A stretch of DNA of 64,000 nt from Pseudooceanicola antarcticus (GTDB lineage Bacteria; Pseudomonadota; Alphaproteobacteria; Rhodobacterales; Rhodobacteraceae). Every line of letters begins with the position of its first letter. Position 1 is the stretch's first letter. The notes beneath the pieces were generated by a model. It was given only the letters and a program-made list of their open reading frames with translations. It was not told where the DNA came from and made no database searches. This document shows, piece by piece, positions 25,391 to 33,007 of this stretch. The DNA lies in assembly GCF_900215355.1 (NCBI RefSeq), contig NZ_OBEA01000001.1, positions 682,001 to 746,000 of the forward strand. The letters are read 5' to 3'. The position numbers and the translations under genes are program-made.

Positions 25391-26177
25391 CAAATTCCCC
25401 CCCCCTTAACGCTAAGTTTTTTGGATGACGTTATCCTATCTATTGGCTTGCCTCCAACCCAAAGATTCCTCCCAGTCGAAGGTGCTCTGATCGACCCGCT
25501 GAAGGCAAGCGAGATAGTAATGTTCGTCCTCTGGCACGTCTTGGGCGGTGGAAGATTAATCATAGAACCTAGTCTTGAGTAGGCAATAGGCCACAGCCCT
25601 AGCGTCGCGATGCCGCGCTTCCTTGAGGAGGTACTCCACAGCCACAACGGCAATCACCGCGACAGTTTCTTCGTTGCTCAGGATGGCGAGGAACACCCGG
25701 TTCTCGAACACCAGCCCATAAGGATTGTCCGGATCGTAGGCGAAGGCGCGGATTGAGGATCCGCCCCGCCGCGACCATGACCTAGGCGAAATCTACCGTT
25801 TTTTGTCTTTGGGCGAAAGCTGCCGTTCGTTGGATGTCTGCTTCGTCCGCTCTTCTGACCTTGGCTCGCCAGATTATGCTGTACGAGGCCCCTGATCGCC
25901 GGTCGGGGAAGCGGAGCCGCAACGTTAACCCTTCAGGCGAATGGCGGTGATTGGCCGGAAGAGCCGGGAAGCCACATCACAGGCCTTACTGCAGCCACGT
26001 ACTCTACCTGCGTCGAGTTGCCGTTTAGGTCGCAGAAGAGACCTGTCCTAGGAGCGTCCCCAGGGCGTAACTGGTACGCACTCCCCCGCAACTGACGCGC
26101 AGCTCCTTCGCACTCGCGCCGCCCAAAACGCAAAACCGCCCCGCAGTCCCTGTGAGGCGGCTCCGCTCTTCCTCCGC
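25391..26177. other. Gene-poor stretch of the element with remnants
   Basis: About 790 bp. On the minus strand, roughly 25570-25800 is open and reads RAFAYDPDNPYGLVFENRVFLAIL and continues to EYLLKEARHRDARAVAYCLLKTRFYD but has no usable start codon, so it looks like a gene fragment. Positions about 25790-25850 hold two imperfect copies of GGCGAAAKCTRCCGTT. A terminator for the Rep-like gene lies at 26130-26160. Nothing else is supported. Confidence 0.45.
26130..26160 (-). terminator. Terminator downstream of the replication-initiation-like gene
   Basis: On the minus strand an 11-bp stem with one mismatch, CCGCCTCACAG/CTGCGGGGCGG with loop GGA, is followed by TTTTGCGTTTT. It is about 20 bp after the stop codon. 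Confidence 0.82.
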
Positions 26178-27329
26178 TCAAGCTTCGAACCTGTATCGCC
26201 CCGCCGCCGCTTCCAGTTTGGCCCCGAAGCGCTCGGGTTCCGCTCGGATTGCGTTCGCCATGCGGTCTGCGAGTGTAAATCCAAGGTAGTCCTCCAACCC
26301 GTCCTCCTGGATGCCGTCCAGGGCGGCGAGGGTGATAGAATTGCCGATGATCTGGGCCAGGATGAGCCGCATGTGTTCTTCGCGGTGGACGTATTTCACG
26401 TGCTCCGGGTCGAGATAGGTGCGCATCCCTAGTAGGTTCTCTTCGCATATAGACGCGGCAAGCGCCCAGATCGGATGCAGCGGCCAGCGGGCGCGGTTGC
26501 TGTCGGCGGGGTCAGGCTCACAGTAACGAATCTTGTCAAAGGCCTCCGCCACCACATCGCCGAACTGGGCGTCGAACTGCTCCCAGGTGCGGATCTGCCA
26601 GCGGTCCTTGAGCAGGTCTTTCCCGGCCCGAACTTCGATGCGGTAGAGGTCCAGGCTGCGGTCCTCTGGGTCGAGCTGTGGCATGTCCTGGCGCATCCGG
26701 TTAGCGTTCCAGATATCCCACCAGATCGGCTTCTTGCGCTCGATCACTTCGCGCCGTTTGTCATAGATGATGACCTGCCGCCCAGGGGACTTGCCGACAG
26801 TGACCGAGGTATAGAGACCGGACTTGCCGTTGCTGCGCTTGTCCTCTGGCTCTGCGTGGTAGTCGGCCCTGTTGGTGTGGCTGTGTATCACGAAGCGCTC
26901 GGGGGACAGCTCAAAGCCAGGGGCCAGGATATCGACGCAGAAGTCCGCGCGGGCGATGCTGATCTGATGCGGCTCATAGAGGATGCCCAGGCGGGCCAGG
27001 GTTTTGTCCAGGTGGTCGCGCACCACACTTAGGCCCTGGGTCGCCAGCATGGTCGAACCGACAGAGATACGGATGCCCCAGGGGTCTTTCGCATTGGGCT
27101 TCTTGATGAACCAATGGGCGTCAGCGGCCCCCATACGCAGGATGAAGCGGTAGCCATTGCCGCCATGGGGCAGGATATCAAAGTCGGTGCCGCCGTAGCT
27201 GAAGGGCACATCTGTGCGTTTGTCCTCAGCCTCGTCTCGGGCGGCTTCCAGGGCGGCGAAGAGGGCGGGGGATACGTTGGCCATAACCGATAGGTCCAAC
27301 TTGTCGAAGCCAGCATGAACTAATTGCAT
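26178..27329 (-). CDS. Replication initiation-like protein (Rep_trans type)
   Basis: 383 residues from ATG 27329 (opens MQLVHAGFDKLDLSV). The blocks ISIARADFCVDIL, LYTSVTVGKSPGRQVIIYDKRREVIERKK and LYRIEVRAGKDLLKDRWQIRTWEQF, with a late Lys/Arg-rich Tyr-containing segment, are like replication initiation factors of the Rep_trans/PF02486 group, which nick DNA with Tyr for rolling-circle replication. The call is from motif layout only. Expected role is replicating the excised circle. The region just upstream (27362-27490) is packed with hairpins that could be its origin. Confidence 0.7.
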   Translation of the reverse strand: MQLVHAGFDKLDLSVMANVSPALFAALEAARDEAEDKRTDVPFSYGGTDFDILPHGGNGYRFILRMGAADAHWFIKKPNAKDPWGIRISVGSTMLATQGLSVVRDHLDKTLARLGILYEPHQISIARADFCVDILAPGFELSPERFVIHSHTNRADYHAEPEDKRSNGKSGLYTSVTVGKSPGRQVIIYDKRREVIERKKPIWWDIWNANRMRQDMPQLDPEDRSLDLYRIEVRAGKDLLKDRWQIRTWEQFDAQFGDVVAEAFDKIRYCEPDPADSNRARWPLHPIWALAASICEENLLGMRTYLDPEHVKYVHREEHMRLILAQIIGNSITLAALDGIQEDGLEDYLGFTLADRMANAIRAEPERFGAKLEAAAGRYRFEA

Positions 27330-27361
27330 CTGGGTCTCTCTTGTGTCGTCTGTATTTCTAG

Positions 27362-27500
27362 AGGGGGGTGCTACAATCACCCCCCTTTTCCCCAGGCGGG
27401 GCGCTTCGTTTCCGGTGGGGAGGGGCGGGCGCTGTGCGCCCTTGAAGGTGCCTCCGGCGGGGCAGCTTTTGTTTTGGGGCCGGGCTGTGGCCCGGCCAGT
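27362..27500. other. Hairpin-rich region, candidate replication origin of the element
   Basis: Perfect 9-bp stem AGGGGGGTG/CACCCCCCT (27362-27370 with 27378-27386, loop CTACAAT), then GGGCGC-TGT-GCGCCC and GCCGGGC-TGT-GGCCCGGC further on. It lies directly upstream of the Rep-like gene, where rolling-circle origins are often found. The first hairpin could also be a plus-strand terminator because TTTT follows. No experimentally known nick motif is recognised. Confidence 0.4.
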
Positions 27501-27504
27501 TGCA

Positions 27505-27723
27505 TCAGCGGTCATTGACTTGCCGTCCGATCCAGGCTTCCGCGCGTTCAGAGCACTTTGCCAGATTGAGTAGGTCGGAATGGTGGAAGCTGGTGGTATT
27601 CTTCCAGGTGCCCGTGTCGTCGCGGTACGAGCGGGACAGGTCGATGGAATAGAAGCCGTCATTGTCCCAGATGGTGGCGGTGATGAGCCCCAGGCGGAAC
27701 TTCTTTGCGGGTTGGTTTGCCAT
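27505..27723 (-). CDS. Small conserved mobile-element protein
   Basis: 72 residues from ATG 27723, preceded by GGAAATCACC. The sequence RLGLITATIWDNDGFYSIDLSRSYRDDTGTWKNTTSFHHSDLLNLAKCSERAEAWI is an OB/SSB-like pattern of strands then a C-terminal helix; similar small proteins are common next to Rep and integrase genes of integrative elements. A single-strand DNA-binding or accessory replication role is only a guess. It sits between the AlpA-type gene and the Rep-like gene on the same strand. Confidence 0.6.
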   Translation of the reverse strand: MANQPAKKFRLGLITATIWDNDGFYSIDLSRSYRDDTGTWKNTTSFHHSDLLNLAKCSERAEAWIGRQVNDR

Positions 27724-27763
27724 GGTGATTTCCTTCTCATTGGCTGGGCAGCAGACGTGGAAA

Positions 27764-27792
27764 GGGCGCGAGCTCACGCAGACCTCGCGCCC
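27764..27792 (-). terminator. Hairpin between the AlpA-type gene and the small protein gene
   Basis: Perfect 9-bp stem GGGCGCGAG/CTCGCGCCC with an 11-nt loop, followed by TTTCC on the minus strand. It could end or weaken transcription from the HTH gene. Confidence 0.5.
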
Positions 27793-27857
27793 CTGAAGAA
27801 GCCATCCGGCCCCAAAATCCCGCGCTGCGCTGCCAACTCAGCGCGGGCAAAACTGGA

Positions 27858-28094
27858 TTATTGAGAGGTGTGCGCCCGGCGGCGTTCTTCGACCCATTGG
27901 CGAAGATCGCGGCGGCGGTAGCGCACGGAGCGCCCGAACTTGTAGAATTCCGGGCCTCCGCCAGTGACACGCCATTTCTGGATGGTGCGCACGCTTTGGC
28001 ACAGGTAGTCGGCGGCGTCGCCTTCGGGAATGAAGCCCTCCCAGTACTCCGCAGGCGGGGTGATCGGGGAGGGGCTTTCGGTCGTCATCTGCAC
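27858..28094 (-). CDS. AlpA/excisionase-type helix-turn-helix protein
   Basis: 78 residues. FIPEGDAADYLCQSVRTIQKWRVTGGGPEFYKFGRSVRYRRRDLRQWVEER is the MerR-like winged HTH seen in AlpA and phage excisionases (about residues 20-70): it binds DNA near the att sites and directs the integrase toward excision, or regulates it. The initial codons include a second possible start (Met3). Located between unknown genes, upstream of the Rep-like gene in the same block. Confidence 0.85.
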   Translation of the reverse strand: MQMTTESPSPITPPAEYWEGFIPEGDAADYLCQSVRTIQKWRVTGGGPEFYKFGRSVRYRRRDLRQWVEERRRAHTSQ

Positions 28095-28177
28095 GGGCTG
28101 TCCTTTCGTTGTCTGCCTTGCGACCGAACATGCCCAGGCTGCAATCCAACAAATAGGACAATAAAGTCCCGCAGATT

Positions 28178-28915
28178 TTATTGTTTTTTGGTTTTCTTCA
28201 AGTCTCTGAAAAGCGGCGAGAAAGTCTTTCTGATCGTCTCGTCGTTGATCGCCTCCGGGGGGATGGGCAGGTCGAGATCACGCTGAGCGAGGTGCTCACG
28301 GATCATCGGGTAGTGCGCTTTCATTGAAAGGTCCGTCTTGATCTTCCCGGCGTCGATCAGGTCCTGGCAAATCTGCTTGATCGCGGTGTTTACGGCGGGG
28401 CGGCCTACAGGAGCTTGTTGAAGTGCGGCAGGGGCTAGCACCGCGTCAAACTGAGCCTTGGAGACGATGCGCACATCTACAAAAGCCAGCGACGCGTGCT
28501 TGAGGGTGTTCGCCTGCCATCTTGTGAGGCTGGGGGTGTGGGTTTGGGGCCAATACTCAGCTGGGATCGTTAGGGGCGGTGAGGCCTCTTTACGGGGAGG
28601 TTCGAAGCCAAGGGCGACAAGCTGACCGGTCCGAAGCCAACGGCGCAGATCCTCCTGCATCTCTTTGTCCACCTCGCCGCGCTCGGCCAGCAGGGCTTGG
28701 GGGCCTTTGAAGAGCGCCTCCAACTTTGACATGGGCGACGCGTCGTCGTCGGCGGCGGCTGGCGGCGCTGTGGTGAGCAGTTCAGCTGCGGATTTCGCGT
28801 AGAGCTCGCGGTGCCGGTTGTACTTTTCCTCGGAGGCATATGAGCGCCATGCGTCCCGCATCCATATGCCTCGCTTCCACAGATCGCGCAGCATCTCACT
28901 ATGGGTTTGCTTCAC
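28178..28915 (-). CDS. Element protein of unknown function, Pro/charged linker and helical ends
   Basis: 245 residues from GTG 28915, which follows GGAGG at 5 nt; an ATG at 28927 in the same frame lacks a ribosome-binding site. No known family. Helical N-terminus (QTHSEMLRDLWKRGIWMRDAWRSYASEEKYNRH), a linker rich in Ala, Pro and Asp, and a helical C-terminal domain (about 150-245) ending in KKTKKQ. This arrangement and placement between the integrase and the HTH gene suggest a DNA-binding or replication accessory role, but nothing is diagnostic. Confidence 0.6.
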   Translation of the reverse strand: MKQTHSEMLRDLWKRGIWMRDAWRSYASEEKYNRHRELYAKSAAELLTTAPPAAADDDASPMSKLEALFKGPQALLAERGEVDKEMQEDLRRWLRTGQLVALGFEPPRKEASPPLTIPAEYWPQTHTPSLTRWQANTLKHASLAFVDVRIVSKAQFDAVLAPAALQQAPVGRPAVNTAIKQICQDLIDAGKIKTDLSMKAHYPMIREHLAQRDLDLPIPPEAINDETIRKTFSPLFRDLKKTKKQ

Positions 28916-28998
28916 GTGTCCCTCCATCTTCTCGGGGTGTTACTTTAGGCGCTGACGACGTGAGCGCCATGCCAACACACCAAAACACTGGTGGCGTA

Positions 28999-29045
28999 CC
29001 CGTTACGTTACATAAGGAGCGCGCGGCTCTTTATGTAACGGGCAG
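28999..29045. repeat. Inverted repeat between integrase and unknown gene
   Basis: GTTACATAAGGAGC and GGCTCTTTATGTAAC pair as a 14-15-bp stem (one mismatch) around a short GC loop, extended outward by CCC/GGG. It lies between the integrase stop and the upstream end of the 28178-28915 gene and could be a bidirectional terminator or recombination-associated structure. Confidence 0.6.
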
Positions 29046-29059
29046 CCTGCTCCCTAACA

Positions 29060-30253
29060 TTACCGAACCAAACTAAGCCGCGCCGGGCCAGGTTGCTGTC
29101 GCGCGGTGCCCAGGGCTCCGGCCATCATGCCCGAGACCGCATTAGCCGCTTCGCAGACGCCCTTATCCGCCAGGTGCGCATATCGCTGGGTCGTCTGGTA
29201 ATTCGAGTGGCCCAGGATCTTGCCCAGGGTCAGCAGGTCCACCCCGTTCATAGCCGCGTAAGAGGCGTATGTGTGCCGCAAGTCGTGAATGCGTACGTCC
29301 TCAAGGCCTGCCGCCTTACGGATGCGCCGCCAGGGATGTTGCAGGTCCGTCAGGTGGCTGCCCGGCAATTTGCCCTGGATCACGTACGGGTTTCCGGAGT
29401 CACGGGGCAGGCGGTGCAGCACGGCCTTTGCATCGGGCGAGAGGGGAATACGCCGGGCGCCGGTCTTACTGTCGGGCAGCAGCAGGTGGTGCATGGAGAC
29501 GAAGGACCATTGCAGGGTCTGGATCTCGGAGAGGCGGCAGCCCGTCATCAGCAGCAGCCGGAAGGCGGCCACGACAAAGACACTCTCCTGGCCGGTCTGT
29601 TCTGCTTCGGTCAGCACATCGCCCAGGCGCATCAGCTCAGGCTCTCCCAGAAAGCGCTCTTTGGGCTTCTCCTTGTAGCGCGGAACGAGGCGGCAGGGGT
29701 TGGAGCCATCGGGCCGGATCTCCCAGAGCTCGGCCATGTTGAAGAGCTTCGACAGCAGCGCCAGAACGCGGTTGGCCTGATGCGGTGTCGGGCTTAGCTT
29801 CTGGTGCAGAGCGGCCACGTCCGCGCGGCGCACATCCATCGCCTTGAAGGTGCCGAAGGCAGGGAGGATGTGACGTTCAATGTTCCGCCTATAGTCAAAC
29901 TGGGTGTTGGGCTTGCAGCGGATCGCGGCGTGTTCCTCCAGGAAGCGGTCGCAGAGCTGAGCCACTGTTGGGGAGCGGTGATGCTCGCTTCGGGTCGCAG
30001 AGGGATCTTCCCCATGGGCGACTTCCCCAAGGCGCTGCACGGCGAGCTTACGGGCGGCCTCAGCGGTCAGGGTGCCGTGCTTGCCCAGGGTGAACCGCCG
30101 GGTGCGTCCTCCGACGCGATACTGTATCAGGTACGACTTCCGCCCGGTTGGGGACACGCGCACGCCAAAGCCAATCACGTCGCAGTCAAAGACGATGTAG
30201 TCCCGCCCATCGACGGGCAGAGCTTCTACGGAGCGTTTGGTTAGCTTTGGCAT
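29060..30253 (-). CDS. int: Tyrosine recombinase (integrase)
   Basis: 397 residues from ATG 30253 (opens MPKLTKRSVEAL, the DUF4102-type arm-binding start with ALPVDGRDYIVFDCDVIGFGVRV). An SAM-like core-binding domain (about 95-175) is followed by the catalytic domain with Arg in TGCRLSEI, Lys after the beta hairpin (SKTGARRIPL), the HDLRHT box, HxxH-type GHSNYQTTQRYAHL with nucleophilic Tyr. All residues are present, so it should be active. It integrates the element at tRNA-Lys. The gene reads away from attR. Confidence 0.95.
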   Translation of the reverse strand: MPKLTKRSVEALPVDGRDYIVFDCDVIGFGVRVSPTGRKSYLIQYRVGGRTRRFTLGKHGTLTAEAARKLAVQRLGEVAHGEDPSATRSEHHRSPTVAQLCDRFLEEHAAIRCKPNTQFDYRRNIERHILPAFGTFKAMDVRRADVAALHQKLSPTPHQANRVLALLSKLFNMAELWEIRPDGSNPCRLVPRYKEKPKERFLGEPELMRLGDVLTEAEQTGQESVFVVAAFRLLLMTGCRLSEIQTLQWSFVSMHHLLLPDSKTGARRIPLSPDAKAVLHRLPRDSGNPYVIQGKLPGSHLTDLQHPWRRIRKAAGLEDVRIHDLRHTYASYAAMNGVDLLTLGKILGHSNYQTTQRYAHLADKGVCEAANAVSGMMAGALGTARQQPGPARLSLVR

Positions 30254-30442
30254 CGGGCACCCCCTGGATCGGTATCGGAATTGCCCCAAGATCCGGAAGT
30301 CTGGCGGAAACATGAGGCGGCGAACTACAGGGAATTGGATGCAACGTGAGAGTAACGCGCTTCAAGGAAAAACGTTTACGATCATGCATTTATGGTCGTT
30401 GAGAGTAGGTAGGCGAACCCCATGTAAAAGGCCTGGGGGCGG

Positions 30443-30493
30443 CTTTTAATCAGTAGGTCGATGGTTCGAACCCATCACGGCTCACCACTGTAT
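30443..30493 (+). repeat. attR of the tRNA-Lys integrative element (51-bp direct repeat)
   Basis: Exact copy of 23134-23184, so the 3' part of tRNA-Lys without its 5' half. It is not a functional tRNA gene. This marks the right end of the element. Confidence 0.93.
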
Positions 30494-30497
30494 CAAA

Positions 30498-30543
30498 GAA
30501 GCCTCGTGATCTTCGGTAAAGCCTGGATCACGGGGCTTTTTTT
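30498..30543 (+). terminator. Terminator at the right junction
   Basis: 13-bp stem AAGCCTCGTGATC/GATCACGGGGCTT with a 14-nt loop and TTTTTTT. Its start AAGCCTCGTG equals that of the left-junction terminator, so the common core continues past the 51-bp repeat and one of the two is likely the original tRNA terminator. Confidence 0.9.
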
Positions 30544-30715
30544 GTTTCAGCACATGGGGTTCGCCTTGGCACCGAGGGTGCGGGAAGTCTGCAACAGCGG
30601 GCGGGAACCTGTGACGCTACAGCACGTCTGCCTTGCCTGAATGAACCTACGTTTCCGAATGTACGGATAGGGGTGCCCTTGGGCGCCGGGGGCTCAAGAC
30701 AGGACCGAATTCCAG

Positions 30716-31552
30716 ATGACGTTACGACCAATCCGCTTGCTGGCGGGGGCTGCGCTTTCGCTTGCCCTGGCTTCATGTGGCACGACCTATTCGATGCCCG
30801 GTATCGCCGATGAGACGAACAGCCGGGCCAGCACCATGTTCGCTGAGGCCAAGACAGCGGCTCCGCGCAGCCCGATCAGCGAAAGTGCCGGGGTGAACCG
30901 CTTTGCCCGCGTCGCCCGCCGGATCGAGCCCGTGGCGCGGCAGCTTTGTGAGACTGAGCTTGCGCAGGGCAAGGCCGTGGATTGTGACGTGAAGCTGGAG
31001 CTGGATCGCGAGATGCAGCAGCGCAATGCCTATTTCACCTATGCCGAGGCAGGCAACAGGTCGCCTGTCATCCGATTCTCGGTGCCGCTTCTGCAGGACA
31101 CCGGCAACGATGACGAGGTGGCCTTCATCATGGGCCATGAATACGGCCACCTGATCGGGCGTCACATTCAGAAAGGGCAGCAGCAGGCAATTGCCGGGGC
31201 GCTGATTCTCGGGGTGATCACGGCTGCGGCAAGCGCTCAGGGTGGCGGGTACTATGATCAGACCGCGGTGGAGAACAGCATGGAGCTGGGGGCCATGGTC
31301 GGCCAGCGTGCCTATTCCCAGACCTACGAGCTGGAGAGCGACATGCTGGGCACACGGATCTCCCATGCGGCAGGTTATGATCCGGTGAAGGGCGCGCAGT
31401 TCTTTGCCCGTGACGAGGCCGCGCGCTCGGGCGGAGGCCAGCTCAGCTTCTGGGGGACGCATCCGCCGGACGAGAAACGCATGGCCATGGTTCTGGCAAC
31501 CATGGAGCAGATTCAGGGGCAGCAGGCGTTGACGCGCAAGGCGAGCCAGTAA
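30716..31552 (+). CDS. M48 family metalloprotease lipoprotein
   Basis: 278 residues. A lipobox (LALASC) ends the signal peptide at Cys21, so the protein is lipid-anchored. The zinc motif HEYGH (about 141-145, IMGHEYGHLIGRH) and the third ligand Glu in YELESDMLG (about 204-207) define the M48/BepA-like peptidase core. There is no TPR region, so it is closer to the short LoiP/YcaL lipoproteins than to full BepA. Such proteases act in the periplasm on outer-membrane proteins. It starts just outside attR and belongs to the host. Confidence 0.9.
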   Translation: MTLRPIRLLAGAALSLALASCGTTYSMPGIADETNSRASTMFAEAKTAAPRSPISESAGVNRFARVARRIEPVARQLCETELAQGKAVDCDVKLELDREMQQRNAYFTYAEAGNRSPVIRFSVPLLQDTGNDDEVAFIMGHEYGHLIGRHIQKGQQQAIAGALILGVITAAASAQGGGYYDQTAVENSMELGAMVGQRAYSQTYELESDMLGTRISHAAGYDPVKGAQFFARDEAARSGGGQLSFWGTHPPDEKRMAMVLATMEQIQGQQALTRKASQ

Positions 31553-31570
31553 CGGGTCTAGGAAGAAGAG

Positions 31571-31600
31571 GGGCCGCGCCGGGCAAGGCGCGGCCCGTTT
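31571..31600 (+). terminator. Hairpin between the M48 gene and rhaI
   Basis: Perfect 10-bp stem GGGCCGCGCC/GGCGCGGCCC with a 6-nt loop and GTTT after it. It lies between two convergent genes and could stop transcription from both. Confidence 0.7.
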
Positions 31601-31602
31601 CG

Positions 31603-32877
31603 TCAAACGATGCCGCCGCCGGCGCCTTTGACCACGGGGCGGGTTTCGCTGACCGCGGCCCGGTAGCCCGAGGCGCGGTAGGTGGCGATGGGGTCGATGG
31701 CGCCGCCGGTTTGCATCCGGGCCATGGCCAGGATCGGTTCCACATCCGTGCGGAAGGCCGCGCGCAGGGTGGCCGAGGCCATCAGCGCGTCGTTCTCTTC
31801 CTGGTAGCCCGCCAGCGCCACCCGGTCGACGAGGGAGGCCTGCACGAAGGCGCGCTGGATCTCCATGGCCGAGATCATCAGGCTCTCGATCGGGTCCGTC
31901 ACGTTGTGGCTCTGGTCGATCATGTGGGCCAGGTCGAGGCCGGGGGTGGCTTCGGCATCCACCAGCTCGTTCCAGACCAGGAACAGGCGGTAGGGTTCGA
32001 TGGTGCCCGAATCGAGGTCATCGTCGCCATACTTGCTGTCGTTGAAGTGGAAACCGCCCAGCTTGCCGGCGCGGATCAGGCGCGAGACGATCATCTCGAT
32101 GTTCACGTTGGGCGCGTGGTGGCCCAGGTCGACGAGGCACATGGCCTTTTCGCCCAGCTCCTGCGCGGTCAGCAGCGAGGTGCCCCAGTCCTGCACCACG
32201 GTGGAATAGAAGGCGGGCTCGTAGATCTTGTGTTCCGAGAAGATGCGCCAGTCCTCGGGCAGGCCGGCGTAGATCTCTTTCATAGAGGACAGGTAGCGGT
32301 CGAACTGGCGGCCCATGTGGGTCTGGCCGGGGAAGTTGGCGCCGTCGCCGATCCAGACGGTCAGCGCCTTGGAACCGATGGTCTTTCCGATCTCGATGCA
32401 TTCCAGGTTGTGCTCGATGGCCTGCGCGCGGGTGGCCGCATCGACATGCGACAGCGAGCCGAACTTGTAGCTGTGCGCCTGGTCAGGCTGGTCCTGGAAG
32501 GTGTTGGAGTTCATCGCGTCGAAGCCCAGGCCGTGCTCTTCGGCCTTGGCCAGAAGGTCGGCGGGCGCGGCCTTGTCCCAGGGGATATGCAGCGAGACGC
32601 GGGGGGTGGCCTGGGTCAACCCGTGGATGACGCCGCAGTCATCCAGCTTGTCGAAGATGTTGGCCGGTTCGCCGCCACCGGGGAAGCGGGCGAAGCGGGT
32701 GCCGCCGGTGCCGGTGCCCCAGGAAGGCACGGCGACCTCGAAGGCCTTTGCGCGGGCCAGCAGGTCGTCGATTGCGATGCCGTTGCGGGCGAGACGCGCG
32801 CCGAGGGCGGCGTAGTCGGCCTCCAGGTCCGCCGCGCGGGGGGCGTTCCGGGCCTCGATAATGTCCTTGGTGATCAT
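31603..32877 (-). CDS. rhaI: L-rhamnose isomerase (RhaI type)
   Basis: 424 residues, xylose-isomerase-like TIM barrel. Metal-ligand-type motifs: VWIGDGANFPGQ, SEHKIYEPAFYSTV, CLVDLGHHAPN and HFNDSKYGDDD. The sequence is like the rhizobial/Pseudomonas RhaI rather than E. coli RhaA. It converts L-rhamnose to L-rhamnulose in the cytoplasm. It is downstream of rhaD and reads the same way, so rhaDI is one unit divergent from rhaRSTPQMK. Confidence 0.94.
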   Translation of the reverse strand: MITKDIIEARNAPRAADLEADYAALGARLARNGIAIDDLLARAKAFEVAVPSWGTGTGGTRFARFPGGGEPANIFDKLDDCGVIHGLTQATPRVSLHIPWDKAAPADLLAKAEEHGLGFDAMNSNTFQDQPDQAHSYKFGSLSHVDAATRAQAIEHNLECIEIGKTIGSKALTVWIGDGANFPGQTHMGRQFDRYLSSMKEIYAGLPEDWRIFSEHKIYEPAFYSTVVQDWGTSLLTAQELGEKAMCLVDLGHHAPNVNIEMIVSRLIRAGKLGGFHFNDSKYGDDDLDSGTIEPYRLFLVWNELVDAEATPGLDLAHMIDQSHNVTDPIESLMISAMEIQRAFVQASLVDRVALAGYQEENDALMASATLRAAFRTDVEPILAMARMQTGGAIDPIATYRASGYRAAVSETRPVVKGAGGGIV

Positions 32878-33007
32878 GTGTCCTCCCGGGCGGGGGTGCC
32901 GCCTGTTGCTGGCCGGGGGTGGGGGCGCTGCCCCCGTCAGGCCATGCCTGACTCCCCCGCAGTATTTTCAGCCATCGGATGGGGGCAAGGGGTGCCCCCG
33001 TCCGGTG

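Larger units (their letters stand above)
23134..30493. mobile_element. Integrative element in tRNA-Lys (about 7.3 kb)
   Basis: Bounded by perfect 51-bp direct repeats of the tRNA-Lys 3' end. Contents from the attR side on the minus strand: tyrosine integrase, unknown 249-residue protein, AlpA-type HTH protein, small conserved protein, replication-initiation-like protein, then a broken RHS/papain-fold toxin and its immunity gene; one plus-strand gene lies next to attL. No capsid, tail, relaxase or coupling-protein genes are seen, so it is a small integrative or satellite-like element that would need a helper for transfer, or is a remnant. The integrase is at the end away from the intact tRNA. 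Confidence 0.88.
30254..30715. other. Right junction and M48 gene upstream region
   Basis: From the integrase start to the M48 lipoprotein start: integrase promoter area, attR (30443-30493), its terminator, then about 170 bp that should contain the M48 promoter. No additional gene is supported. Confidence 0.5.

Noticed and set aside
25933-26448. 172-codon minus-strand frame overlapping the Rep-like gene end
   Set aside because: It crosses a good terminator and is in a different frame from the Rep-like gene with Arg/Pro/Gly-rich nonsense.
30443-30518. Second tRNA-Lys gene
   Set aside because: Only the 3' 45 bases of the tRNA are present; no D arm or 5' acceptor strand, so it is attR.
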